Below the pieces are notes generated by a model. That model saw nothing but the letters and a program-made list of their open reading frames with translations, ran no database searches and was not told where the DNA came from. Below, piece after piece: positions 25,354 to 32,589 of a DNA stretch of 43,281 nt. Position numbers and translations under genes: made by a program. Position 1 is the stretch's first letter; each line of letters begins with the position of its first letter. The DNA is from Bacteroidales bacterium (GTDB lineage: Bacteria > Bacteroidota > Bacteroidia > Bacteroidales > UBA932): positions 1 through 43,281 of the forward strand of contig DUNA01000077.1 in assembly GCA_012839605.1 (NCBI GenBank), written 5' to 3'.

Positions 25354-25407
25354 AAAAACGGAAGGTGGGCACGTGGGTACTGCAGGAATGCTGTAACCTA
25401 TGCCCTT
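25354..25407 (-). terminator. Candidate attenuator fold in arginine-operon leader
   Basis: On the minus strand, GGGCA (25405-25401, in the last leader-peptide codons) pairs with TGCCC (25371-25367), with flanking AA:TT pairs possible, followed by CCG and five T (25358-25354). Enclosed is a hairpin beginning at the leader stop codon: GGTTAC/GTACC and GCA/TGC pairs around loop TTCC (25398-25376), with one bulge and one A-A mismatch. A ribosome stalled on the Arg codons would cover the 5' arm, which is the expected geometry for arginine attenuation. Stability was not computed. Confidence 0.45.
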
Positions 25408-25442
25408 GATCGGATACGAAGAATATGTGATCTTTTGTTCAT
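25398..25442 (-). CDS. Arginine-rich leader peptide (14 aa) of the arginine operon
   Basis: ATG at 25442 to TAG at 25398 encodes MNKRSHILRIRSRA: four Arg in 14 residues (positions 4, 9, 11, 13), using four different Arg codons (AGA, CGT, CGA, AGG). The ATG lies eight bases after the -7 box of the arginine operon promoter, so it sits at the predicted 5' end of the mRNA and needs no ribosome-binding site, as at many genes here. The terminator-like fold overlaps its last codons. Together these features look like a leader peptide for ribosome-mediated attenuation. A short ORF can arise by chance, so confidence is moderate. Confidence 0.55.
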   Translation of the reverse strand: MNKRSHILRIRSRA

Positions 25443-25449
25443 CCGGCGA

Positions 25450-25457
25450 CAAAAGTA
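25450..25457 (-). promoter_or_regulatory. -7 box (TACTTTTG) of the arginine operon promoter
   Basis: TAnnTTTG on the minus strand, with a TTTG -33 element at 25481-25478 exactly 20 bases upstream. It is the best full promoter match in the window. The predicted start is within a few bases of the leader-peptide ATG (25442). Confidence 0.65.
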
Positions 25458-25467
25458 GTATTTTTTT

Positions 25468-25475
25468 TATATTTG
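25468..25475 (+). promoter_or_regulatory. -7 box (TATATTTG) for M28 peptidase gene
   Basis: TAnnTTTG 18 bases before the ATG at 25494. It is divergent from, and interleaved with, the arginine operon promoter. Confidence 0.55.
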
Positions 25476-25493
25476 TACAAACGAAGGAATATT

Positions 25494-26996
25494 ATGAAAA
25501 TATTTTTTTTGCTTTCCGTTTTGTTGTTGGGACAAGAGGCAGACAGCCACACAAAATTGCGCATGAGGTTGAGGGATCATGTCAACTATTTGGCCTCCGA
25601 TTCTTTGGGAGGAAGGCTTATAGGTACGGAAGGCAACTTGATCGCGGGAGAGTACATAGCCGATTGCTTTGCAAGCATAGGATTGGAAGAATACAACGGC
25701 ACAAGTTACTTTCACTACTTTGATGTTGAGATTCCTTCAGCTGTGAAAGATGTGCCTTTAACTGTTATTGAAGGATGCAATGTCATAGGTATCTTGCCCG
25801 GCACACATCCATATATGAAGAACGAATACATTGTGGTGGGTGCTCATTACGACCACTTGGGAACGGCCATAGGAAGGAAAGGTGTCACAGACTCTATATA
25901 CAATGGAGCCGATGACAACGCTTCGGGAACGGCTGCTTTGATAGAGCTGGCCGCTTTGCTTAAAGAACAGGGAGGTATGGCACGAACGGTTGTTTTCGTA
26001 GCTTTTGACGGAGAAGAACAAGGTTTGCTGGGGTCGGAGAAGTTTTTGGAAGACGCCTTGTTCCCGCAAGAACGGATTATGGCTATGGTAGCCTTGGATA
26101 TGGTAGGGTATTATAGAAAAGCAGGAGCGCTCAAGGTATTGGGAACCGGTACGTTAAAAGATGCTCGCAAATGGATGCCAAAAGCAAAAAAAATAAAAAC
26201 ACGTTTTATCTCCTTTGAGAAATCGCCTGTAACGGCAACGGACACACGCCCATTTGCCACAAAGGAAATTCCTACGCTGTTTTTGACAACCGGCTTGGTA
26301 TCTCCCTATCATAAAGTAACGGATCATGCAGAGCTGATAGATTATGACGGATTGGCCGGTGTGGCTTTATATACAAGTGAAATAGTTGCTACTATGGCCG
26401 AATACGCCTTTCTGTCTTCGTCCGGTACATATGCGATCATACACCACGTGCCCAATCTGTCTTTTCATTTGGTTCCCGGTGTGCTAATGGGAACAAACAG
26501 TTGGATGCCTACTCGTGGTGCGTTGTATGGAAAACCTGCATTGTATATGGCTGCCGGTACCGATATTCGTGTTTTATGGAATGGGTTTCTGGAAATGGGA
26601 CCGGGTGTCTATTTGGAGAACATACAGGGATACCATGCCCAAAGCGTAGGGGGAACCAACAAAAACAGGATCAATTCGTGGGCATTGAACGTTCCTTACA
26701 CCGTTCGGGTGTACTTTCCTGATTTTAACAGACTTCCGATGGGAGTATATCTTTCTTCACAAGTATTTTATAGGCATTACTTGTCCACAAAAACACGTGA
26801 CACAGATATGGCTTATGCTTCTCTTATGCGCAAGCACGAAGGCGGTATGGGTTTTGGGTTTGGGTTGCGTGCTTCTGTTTTTCAAATAGGGTACGAAACG
26901 AAATGGGGTTTAACCGGACTCTTTATGAAAAACACGTTTGATAATCACAACGTAACAAACCTGACGCATACTTTTGTGTTTTCTTATTATTTTTAA
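25494..26996 (+). CDS. M28 metallopeptidase with C-terminal outer-membrane barrel
   Basis: 500 residues. A signal peptide is followed by an M28 aminopeptidase domain with all zinc ligands: GAHYDHLG (His), NGADDNASG (Asp), catalytic pair in FDGEEQGLLGS, VALDMVGYY (Asp) and the last His in YHKVTDHAE. From about res 320 the sequence changes to alternating aromatic/polar strands (NVPYTVRVYF, GFGLRASVFQIGYETKWG) ending in FVFSYYF, typical of PorT/OMP-type small beta-barrels with a terminal Phe. This suggests a peptidase tethered to the outer membrane. The in-frame TTG at 25473 is not used. Six bases separate it from the next M28 gene. Confidence 0.85.
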   Translation: MKIFFLLSVLLLGQEADSHTKLRMRLRDHVNYLASDSLGGRLIGTEGNLIAGEYIADCFASIGLEEYNGTSYFHYFDVEIPSAVKDVPLTVIEGCNVIGILPGTHPYMKNEYIVVGAHYDHLGTAIGRKGVTDSIYNGADDNASGTAALIELAALLKEQGGMARTVVFVAFDGEEQGLLGSEKFLEDALFPQERIMAMVALDMVGYYRKAGALKVLGTGTLKDARKWMPKAKKIKTRFISFEKSPVTATDTRPFATKEIPTLFLTTGLVSPYHKVTDHAELIDYDGLAGVALYTSEIVATMAEYAFLSSSGTYAIIHHVPNLSFHLVPGVLMGTNSWMPTRGALYGKPALYMAAGTDIRVLWNGFLEMGPGVYLENIQGYHAQSVGGTNKNRINSWALNVPYTVRVYFPDFNRLPMGVYLSSQVFYRHYLSTKTRDTDMAYASLMRKHEGGMGFGFGLRASVFQIGYETKWGLTGLFMKNTFDNHNVTNLTHTFVFSYYF

Positions 26997-27002
26997 ACAG
27001 CC

Positions 27003-28262
27003 ATGAAATATTTTCTTTCGTTTTTCCTTACCGTTTCTTTTTCTATAGGAACTGTTGCCCAGACAGATAAGAACATCCGGCGCACCATATCACAAATAGC
27101 TTCTGAGAACATAGAATCGTATATACACACCTTGGTGGGATTTCATACGCGTCACAATTTGAGTACTCAAACAGACCCGAACAAAGGAATAGGGGCTGCC
27201 GCTCGCTGGCTTCACCGTGAAATTTCCGGATGGATTCCCTTATCAGACGGCAGGTTGTCTGTTGAAAACGTAACTTACAAAACAGGAGGTCCGGGAACGC
27301 GCCTGGAAAGACAAGTGGAACTGACAAACGTGATGGCTGTGTTAAAAGGAACAACAGATCGGAAGATTTTAGTCTTGGCGCATTACGACAGTCGTGTAAA
27401 CGACAACAACGATTCCACGTCTTTTGCTCCGGGAGCCAACGACAACGGCAGCGGAGTGGCTTGTTTGTTGGAAAGCATTAGAGTAATGGTTGATACGCCA
27501 ATGGATGCAACCGTTATATTTTTATTCTTGTCCGGAGAAGAACATGGATTGCTGGGTGCAGCTGCTATGGCTGAGAAAGCATTGGAAGAAAATTGGAATG
27601 TCGTTGCCGTTATCAATTACGATATGATTGGGAACACAGAATCAAGCGGTACGGGACATAGAGACAATTCCGGAAACCGCGTTTTTTCAGCGGAAGGTAT
27701 GTCCAGAGAATTGGCTCGATATATAAAAGAAACAGGAGAAGCTTATGTGGATAACCTTACGGTACACCTGAACTTTCGTACAGACAGATACGGAAGAGGA
27801 GGCGATCATTTGCCTTTCTTGTCCAAAGGGTTTACAGCCGTGAGGGTTTCTGAATATCATGAAAATTACGACAGAACGCATCAAACAGTAAGGATTGAAG
27901 AGGGAATACATTATGGAGACCTTCTTACGGGAGTAGACGTTGAGTACGTACGTAAGTCTACGGCTATGAACGTAGCTGCTGTTATGAATTTGGCCAAAGC
28001 TCCCGGCATACCCACGCGAGTTGTGATGAATGCGCGTGAACTCAGCAATTATACAAAGCTCACCTGGGATACTCCGGAGGATGGCCCTTCTGTTGCCGGA
28101 TACTATGTCTTATTGCGTAAAACAGACCAGCCGCTTTGGGAGAAAAAAGTGTATGTGGAAGACAACAGCATCACTCTTCCTTACAGCAAAGACAATTACT
28201 TTTTTGGCATTTGTGCCGTAGGAAGTGAAGGCCATAGAGGATTGGTCCGACCTGTTGAATAA
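27003..28262 (+). CDS. Secreted M28 metallopeptidase
   Basis: 419 residues. Signal peptide ending GTVAQ, then an M28 domain with LAHYDSRVND (His), PGANDNGSGVA (Asp), LSGEEHGLLGA (Glu-Glu), VINYDMIGN (Asp) and EYHENYDRTHQT (final ligands). The C-terminal about 90 residues (VMNARELSNYTKLTWDTPED...) resemble an FnIII-like beta-sandwich, a common accessory in Bacteroidetes secreted peptidases. Probably an exported aminopeptidase. It follows the barrel-tethered M28 gene in one operon, fitting a peptide-based nutrition. Confidence 0.9.
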   Translation: MKYFLSFFLTVSFSIGTVAQTDKNIRRTISQIASENIESYIHTLVGFHTRHNLSTQTDPNKGIGAAARWLHREISGWIPLSDGRLSVENVTYKTGGPGTRLERQVELTNVMAVLKGTTDRKILVLAHYDSRVNDNNDSTSFAPGANDNGSGVACLLESIRVMVDTPMDATVIFLFLSGEEHGLLGAAAMAEKALEENWNVVAVINYDMIGNTESSGTGHRDNSGNRVFSAEGMSRELARYIKETGEAYVDNLTVHLNFRTDRYGRGGDHLPFLSKGFTAVRVSEYHENYDRTHQTVRIEEGIHYGDLLTGVDVEYVRKSTAMNVAAVMNLAKAPGIPTRVVMNARELSNYTKLTWDTPEDGPSVAGYYVLLRKTDQPLWEKKVYVEDNSITLPYSKDNYFFGICAVGSEGHRGLVRPVE

Positions 28263-28270
28263 CCCTTCAA

Positions 28271-28990
28271 TCAATAAGAAAGCGGGTTCTTTTGTGCACC
28301 TATGGTAGTGATGATGATGACTCCATTGGCTCCTCTAACTCCATACAATCCTCCGTCTTTTTGCACTTGTATGGATTGAATGTTGTTGACATCCAGAAAA
28401 GAATTTACAACAGCAAATGAATCATAGGCCATGCCATCTATGACTATAAGCGGTTCTGTTCCGCTGTTGATGGAATTGATGCCTCTGATATTGGCTGTCA
28501 TACCATCAGGCCCTAGAGATATAAACAAACCCGGTATTTGCCCTTGAAGCAATTCTGCCAAATCTCTGGCGGGACGTTTTCTGAGTAGTTCCGGTACATC
28601 GCTTATGGTGTTGGACCTGCTCTCATGCAGGCTTACCATTTCTTTTCTGTCTTGAACACGAAATCGTTTTTTACTCCTGACGGCAATTTGGATAGAGTCT
28701 GTTCCTTTACAAGGAATGTACGCTTCTCCAATATGAGGCAGAAAAACCATAATAGAGTCGGCATCGGAGATTCCTTCTATTGCTACTAATCCTTCTTTGT
28801 CAGTAAGGAATGATTCTTTCAGCCCGGTTACGGAAACAACAAGACCCTCAATAGGCTTGCCTTTCCTGTCTACTATCCTTACGCTGTAAGGACGTAACGT
28901 ATCCTTTTTTCTTTCTATCTGTGTGTGTCCGGCCCATGTAGTTATAACAATACAAAATAAGGCCAGAAAAGTTCCTGTTTTTTTCATCAT
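28271..28990 (-). CDS. Plug-only TonB-dependent receptor-like protein
   Basis: 240 residues: signal peptide, a carboxypeptidase-regulatory-like beta domain (YSVRIVDRKGKPIEGLVVSV...), a basic linker, then a TonB receptor plug (VPELLRKRPARDLAELLQGQ, ANIRGINSINSGTEPLIVIDG, IQSIQVQKDGGLYGVRGANGVIIITT). The SusC-type barrel is absent: the protein stops right after the plug, and the following bases belong to the convergent peptidase. It is not obviously a broken gene because no barrel remnant follows. The start is the first of two adjacent ATGs (28990 or 28987), next to a promoter box. Confidence 0.85.
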   Translation of the reverse strand: MMKKTGTFLALFCIVITTWAGHTQIERKKDTLRPYSVRIVDRKGKPIEGLVVSVTGLKESFLTDKEGLVAIEGISDADSIMVFLPHIGEAYIPCKGTDSIQIAVRSKKRFRVQDRKEMVSLHESRSNTISDVPELLRKRPARDLAELLQGQIPGLFISLGPDGMTANIRGINSINSGTEPLIVIDGMAYDSFAVVNSFLDVNNIQSIQVQKDGGLYGVRGANGVIIITTIGAQKNPLSY

Positions 28991-28992
28991 TT

Positions 28993-29000
28993 CAAATGTA
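28993..29000 (-). promoter_or_regulatory. -7 box (TACATTTG) for plug protein gene
   Basis: The G is three bases from the first ATG and six from the second, so a leaderless start at the second ATG (28987) would match the usual spacing here. Confidence 0.5.
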
Positions 29001-29010
29001 ATAAAAAATA

Positions 29011-29018
29011 TATCTTTG
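29011..29018 (+). promoter_or_regulatory. -7 box (TATCTTTG) for acyl-CoA ligase gene
   Basis: TAnnTTTG 35 bases before the ATG at 29054, back to back with the plug gene promoter. Confidence 0.5.
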
Positions 29019-29053
29019 TAGGCATTAAACTTGCATGACAATAGAAAAAAGAC

Positions 29054-30679
29054 ATGAAAGAACAACGGCTCACACTTGAGCAAATATATACAGATAGCAT
29101 ACACAAATACGCAGACAACACTGCTTTTTCTCTTTATAATGGGGAAACACTTACGTATGCAGACTTTGACAAGAAAGTTGAACAAGTAAGGCAGGAATTG
29201 CTAGCTGCCGGTATAAAGAAAGGTGATAAAGCGGCTTTATTAGGTACAAGTATGCCCAATTGGAACGTGTGTTATTTTGCAGCCGTTACACTGGGGGTTG
29301 TCATAGTTCCCATTTTACCTGACTTTTCACCCAATGCTATAGATGCCATTATAGAACACTCGGAGTCCAAGGTGTTGTTTGCCTCCGATAAACTGTATGC
29401 CAAAGTATCAAAAGAAACCAGGGAGAAGTTGGATGTCATCATACGTCTTGTGAACTTAAAGACAGTAGGAGGAAAAGCCCTCCGTGCTGATACTCCGGCG
29501 GTAGAAAGAGAAGTTCCACAACCGGAAGATTTGGTAGCCATCATTTATACCTCTGGAACAACCTCTTCTCCTAAAGGTGTTATGCTCAGTCATAAGGCAT
29601 TAAGTACACAATTGCATATGTTGGATACGCTTGTGCGGCTCCGGCAAGATGACGTGTTTCTTTCCGTATTGCCTCTTTCCCATACGTATGAATGTTCGTT
29701 GGGAATGTTGTTTCCTTTTATGTGGGGAGCTTCTGTCGTATACTTAGGCTTGCCTCCAACTCCCACCAGCATGTTGCCGGCTTTGAAAGACGTACGTCCT
29801 ACCTTCATGCTTACCGTTCCGCTCATTATGGAGAAAATATATACGCGGCAGGTATTTGCACGGTTTACGAAAACAAAGGCAATGAAGGCCATTTATAAAG
29901 TGCGTTTTGTAAGGAGGATTCTTCATAGAATTGCAGGAAAGAAATTGATGCATACGTTTGGAGGACGTTTGCGGTTCTTTGGCATTGGAGGATCTAAAAT
30001 AAATAAATCCACAGAAAAATTCCTGAGAGATGCCAGATTTCCATATTCCATTGGATACGGACTCACAGAAACAGCACCACTTCTTGCAGGCGCTGTTCAT
30101 CCTAATACGTATTTGCAGTCTACGGGGCGTGTGATGAAAGGGATTGAAGTACGTTTGGCAGATAAAAACCCAAAGACAGGCATAGGAGAATTGCAAGTCA
30201 AGACTCCTTGTATAATGGAAGGCTACTTTAACAATCCCGAGGCAGATAAAGAAGCCTTTACAGAAGACGGCTGGTTCAGTACAAAAGATTTGGCTTTGAT
30301 GGATAAGACGGGACGGATTTTTATCAAAGGGCGTGCAAGCAATATGATTGTAGGCTCATCGGGAGAAAACATTTACCCAGAGGATATCGAAAGCATACTC
30401 AACCAGCACGAACTGGTTACTGAATCGCTTGTTATCCAGCAAGAAGGAAGGCTGGTAGCCCTTGTGTATTTACAAGATCTGAAGGAAGATTTGAAAGAGC
30501 ACTTAGCCGAGGTGCATGCCGAGATTATGGAATACGTGAACAGCAAAGTGAGCAAAATGTCACGTATTACACGTATTCTGGAACAGAAAAGTGCTTTTGA
30601 AAAAACTCCGACTTTGAAGATTAAAAGGTATTTGTATACAGAAGGATTGAAGAAGAGGGGGAAAAAGCAATCTTCTTAA
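29054..30679 (+). CDS. Long-chain fatty acid--CoA ligase (AMP-forming)
   Basis: 541 residues of the ANL superfamily. AMP-binding P-loop YTSGTTSSPKGVMLSHKAL, LPLSHTYECSLG, GYGLTETAPL (motif A5), GWFSTKDLALMDKTGRIFIKGRASNMIVGSSGENIYPEDIE region with A8 (cited here in pieces: GWFSTKDL, GRASNMI) and a C-terminal catalytic Lys in FEKTPTLKIKRYLY. Activates fatty acids with ATP and CoA at the inner face of the membrane. The convergent gene at its 3' end is an acyl-ACP thioesterase, overlapping by 4 bp. Chain length preference unknown. Confidence 0.92.
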   Translation: MKEQRLTLEQIYTDSIHKYADNTAFSLYNGETLTYADFDKKVEQVRQELLAAGIKKGDKAALLGTSMPNWNVCYFAAVTLGVVIVPILPDFSPNAIDAIIEHSESKVLFASDKLYAKVSKETREKLDVIIRLVNLKTVGGKALRADTPAVEREVPQPEDLVAIIYTSGTTSSPKGVMLSHKALSTQLHMLDTLVRLRQDDVFLSVLPLSHTYECSLGMLFPFMWGASVVYLGLPPTPTSMLPALKDVRPTFMLTVPLIMEKIYTRQVFARFTKTKAMKAIYKVRFVRRILHRIAGKKLMHTFGGRLRFFGIGGSKINKSTEKFLRDARFPYSIGYGLTETAPLLAGAVHPNTYLQSTGRVMKGIEVRLADKNPKTGIGELQVKTPCIMEGYFNNPEADKEAFTEDGWFSTKDLALMDKTGRIFIKGRASNMIVGSSGENIYPEDIESILNQHELVTESLVIQQEGRLVALVYLQDLKEDLKEHLAEVHAEIMEYVNSKVSKMSRITRILEQKSAFEKTPTLKIKRYLYTEGLKKRGKKQSS

Positions 30680-31401
30680 AAGGTGATGAGGGCCTGAAAA
30701 ATGCTTTTATCTTCATGTCTTCCTTCTACGTACCGGCTTTTCTCATCTGTTTCTGCCTTTAAAAGCTGCAGGGTTTGATCAAAAAGAGCCTCGGCATTGA
30801 AATTGATTTGAAAAGAAGTAACAACTTGAGGAACAGGATGATTGTGACTTGCGCAGTCCATAGCCCATTCTATATATTTGGCGCTGTTCATATGGAGGTT
30901 CATGTCCATATCTGAGTAACGGACTTTTCTTGTTTCTGCAAGAATCAGTCCTTTTTCCGGAACCGGTATTTTTTGACACGGCTCTTCCAGAGCATGTTGT
31001 ACGGCCGATAGCTGTTCTTGCGTAGAAGGAAAAAAATCGCGCGGTCTTTGTATGCGACGCGTATCTGTATGGATAATCAACCAGGAGCTGGTGGCTCGTA
31101 TCAATACTTCGCTTTCATCTGCATTGCAAATCAAAAAATCTCTGTATGAAAAAACCCCATCTGTGCCTTTATGCCATGTAGAGGCCGTGATTTCTTCCCT
31201 CCAGGTGGGCGGACGTAAGAAAACGGCTTTGAGACGTGACAAGACCCAGATGCTTTCTTTTTCAATCAGTTGTTCATAACCAAAGCCCAGATTGATGGCA
31301 TCCAGGTTGGCCCACTCCTGAACAAGATTAAAAAAAGCGAAAGGTTTCAGACGTCCGGCTGCGTCTGTTTCATAACAGGCTATGGTCCGTTTTTCTTTCA
31401 T
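30676..31401 (-). CDS. Acyl-ACP thioesterase
   Basis: 241 residues of the FatA/FatB-like family (double hot-dog). Seen: N-terminal half ending SSWLIIHTDTRRIQRP, and the C-terminal catalytic region VRYSDMDMNLHMNSAKYIEWAMD (Asn/His of the family: NLHMNSAKY). It releases free fatty acids from acyl-ACP. Its start overlaps rpiB by 32 bp, so both share the rpiB promoter. Convergent with the acyl-CoA ligase, so the free acid producer and activator are neighbours. Confidence 0.9.
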   Translation of the reverse strand: MKEKRTIACYETDAAGRLKPFAFFNLVQEWANLDAINLGFGYEQLIEKESIWVLSRLKAVFLRPPTWREEITASTWHKGTDGVFSYRDFLICNADESEVLIRATSSWLIIHTDTRRIQRPRDFFPSTQEQLSAVQHALEEPCQKIPVPEKGLILAETRKVRYSDMDMNLHMNSAKYIEWAMDCASHNHPVPQVVTSFQINFNAEALFDQTLQLLKAETDEKSRYVEGRHEDKSIFQALITF

Positions 31402-31831
31402 AGGCGGCTATTTTTTCTATCCTCTTGCTGTGTCTTCCTTCTTCAAAAGTAGCGTCCAGCCATGCTTTTACAATCTCTCTGGCATATTCGGGAGCTACAA
31501 TGCGTGAACCGAAAGCCAAGACATTGGAATTGTTGTGTTCTTTTGACAAACGGGCAGAAACGGGTTCGCTGCACACGGCAGCGCGTATACCCTTGACTTT
31601 GTTTGCGCTAATGGATATACCAATTCCTGTACCGCATATGACAATGCCTTTTTGACATTTCCCTTGAGCAACGGCTTCTCCTACGGCTATTCCATAATCC
31701 GGATAATCAACCCGTTCTTCGTTGTGGGACCCTAAGTCTAACACTTTGTATCCCAGGCTTGTCAAGTAATCTTTGATGTTTTCCTTTACTGTGTAAGCTG
31801 CGTGGTCGCAGCCCAATGCAATTGTTTCCAT
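31370..31831 (-). CDS. rpiB: Ribose-5-phosphate isomerase B
   Basis: 153 residues of the RpiB/LacAB family: IALGCDHAAYTVKENIK (substrate Asp-His), VDYPDYG, GIVICGTGIGISISANKVKGIRAA (catalytic Cys and anion-hole Thr/Gly) and RLSKEHNNSNVLAFGSR. Interconverts ribose 5-phosphate and ribulose 5-phosphate. The open frame runs on upstream, but the family start METIALGCDHA fits the ATG at 31831. Its C-terminus overlaps the thioesterase start by 32 bp. Confidence 0.95.
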   Translation of the reverse strand: METIALGCDHAAYTVKENIKDYLTSLGYKVLDLGSHNEERVDYPDYGIAVGEAVAQGKCQKGIVICGTGIGISISANKVKGIRAAVCSEPVSARLSKEHNNSNVLAFGSRIVAPEYAREIVKAWLDATFEEGRHSKRIEKIAAYERKTDHSLL

Positions 31832-31849
31832 AATCGTTTGTTTGTGGTA

Positions 31850-31857
31850 CAAAACTA
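31850..31857 (-). promoter_or_regulatory. -7 box (TAGTTTTG) for rpiB-thioesterase
   Basis: TAnnTTTG on the minus strand 18 bases before the rpiB ATG. Confidence 0.5.
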
Positions 31858-31869
31858 TAATAAAATTTG

Positions 31870-31877
31870 TAAATTTG
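31870..31877 (+). promoter_or_regulatory. -7 box (TAAATTTG) for SIMPL-domain gene
   Basis: TAnnTTTG with its G seven bases before the ATG at 31884. Leaderless start predicted. Confidence 0.55.
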
Positions 31878-31883
31878 TTTATT

Positions 31884-32585
31884 ATGAAAACACAACGTAT
31901 AGAAGCTCTCATCATTGCCATAGCCTTGGTAGTAATGGGATTGTTACTCAAACAAGGACTTGCCGGTTTTTCCGGTAGAGAAAGAGTTGTTAACGTGAAA
32001 GGATTGTCAGAGATAGAGGTTCCTGCAGACAAAGTAACCTGGCCATTGGTATATAAAGAAATAGGAAACAACCTTCAGGTGCTGTATGAAAAAATACGCA
32101 GAAACAACGAAACGTTGATCACCTTTTTAGTATCTAACGGCATGGATCCGGAAGAAATCAGTATCAACGCTCCTGAAATCATAGACATGAGCGCAGATAG
32201 ATATGCTTCCTCCCAGGCAACGTACCGTTACAACGTAACATCGGTTGTTACTGTAAGTTCTACCAAAGTAGACTTGGTCAGAAAACTGATAGGTGACCAA
32301 GGAGAACTGTTAAAGCAGGGGATTGCGATTGTTGGTGGAGATTATATGTACCAAACGGTATATTCTTTCACGGGGTTGAATGAAATCAAACCTAAGATGA
32401 TTGAGGAAGCTACACGGAATGCGCGTGCCGCTGCAGAGAAATTTGCTCAAGATTCAGAAAGCAAACTGGGTAAAATCAAGAATGCATCTCAAGGACAATT
32501 TTCTATTACCAATAGAGATGAAAATACACCCTATATCAAAAAAGTAAGGGTGGTAACCACCATTAATTATTATTTGAATGACTAA
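31884..32585 (+). CDS. SIMPL-domain (DUF541) membrane-anchored protein
   Basis: 233 residues: one N-terminal membrane anchor (ALIIAIALVVMGLLL) and a periplasmic SIMPL/BP26 domain (VVNVKGLSEIEVPADKVTW..., TYRYNVTSVVTVSS, YMYQTVYSFTGLNEIKPKMIEEATRNARAAAEKFA in pieces). Family members form oligomeric channels or stress-defence proteins in other bacteria; the function here is open. It is followed almost immediately by a secreted PepC-type peptidase, so the two are co-expressed. Confidence 0.88.
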   Translation: MKTQRIEALIIAIALVVMGLLLKQGLAGFSGRERVVNVKGLSEIEVPADKVTWPLVYKEIGNNLQVLYEKIRRNNETLITFLVSNGMDPEEISINAPEIIDMSADRYASSQATYRYNVTSVVTVSSTKVDLVRKLIGDQGELLKQGIAIVGGDYMYQTVYSFTGLNEIKPKMIEEATRNARAAAEKFAQDSESKLGKIKNASQGQFSITNRDENTPYIKKVRVVTTINYYLND

Positions 32586-32589
32586 TTGT

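Noticed and set aside
28261-28292. AACCC/GGGTT stem between M28 and plug genes as a bidirectional terminator
   Set aside because: Only five pairs with a long loop and a short T-run; too weak to call.
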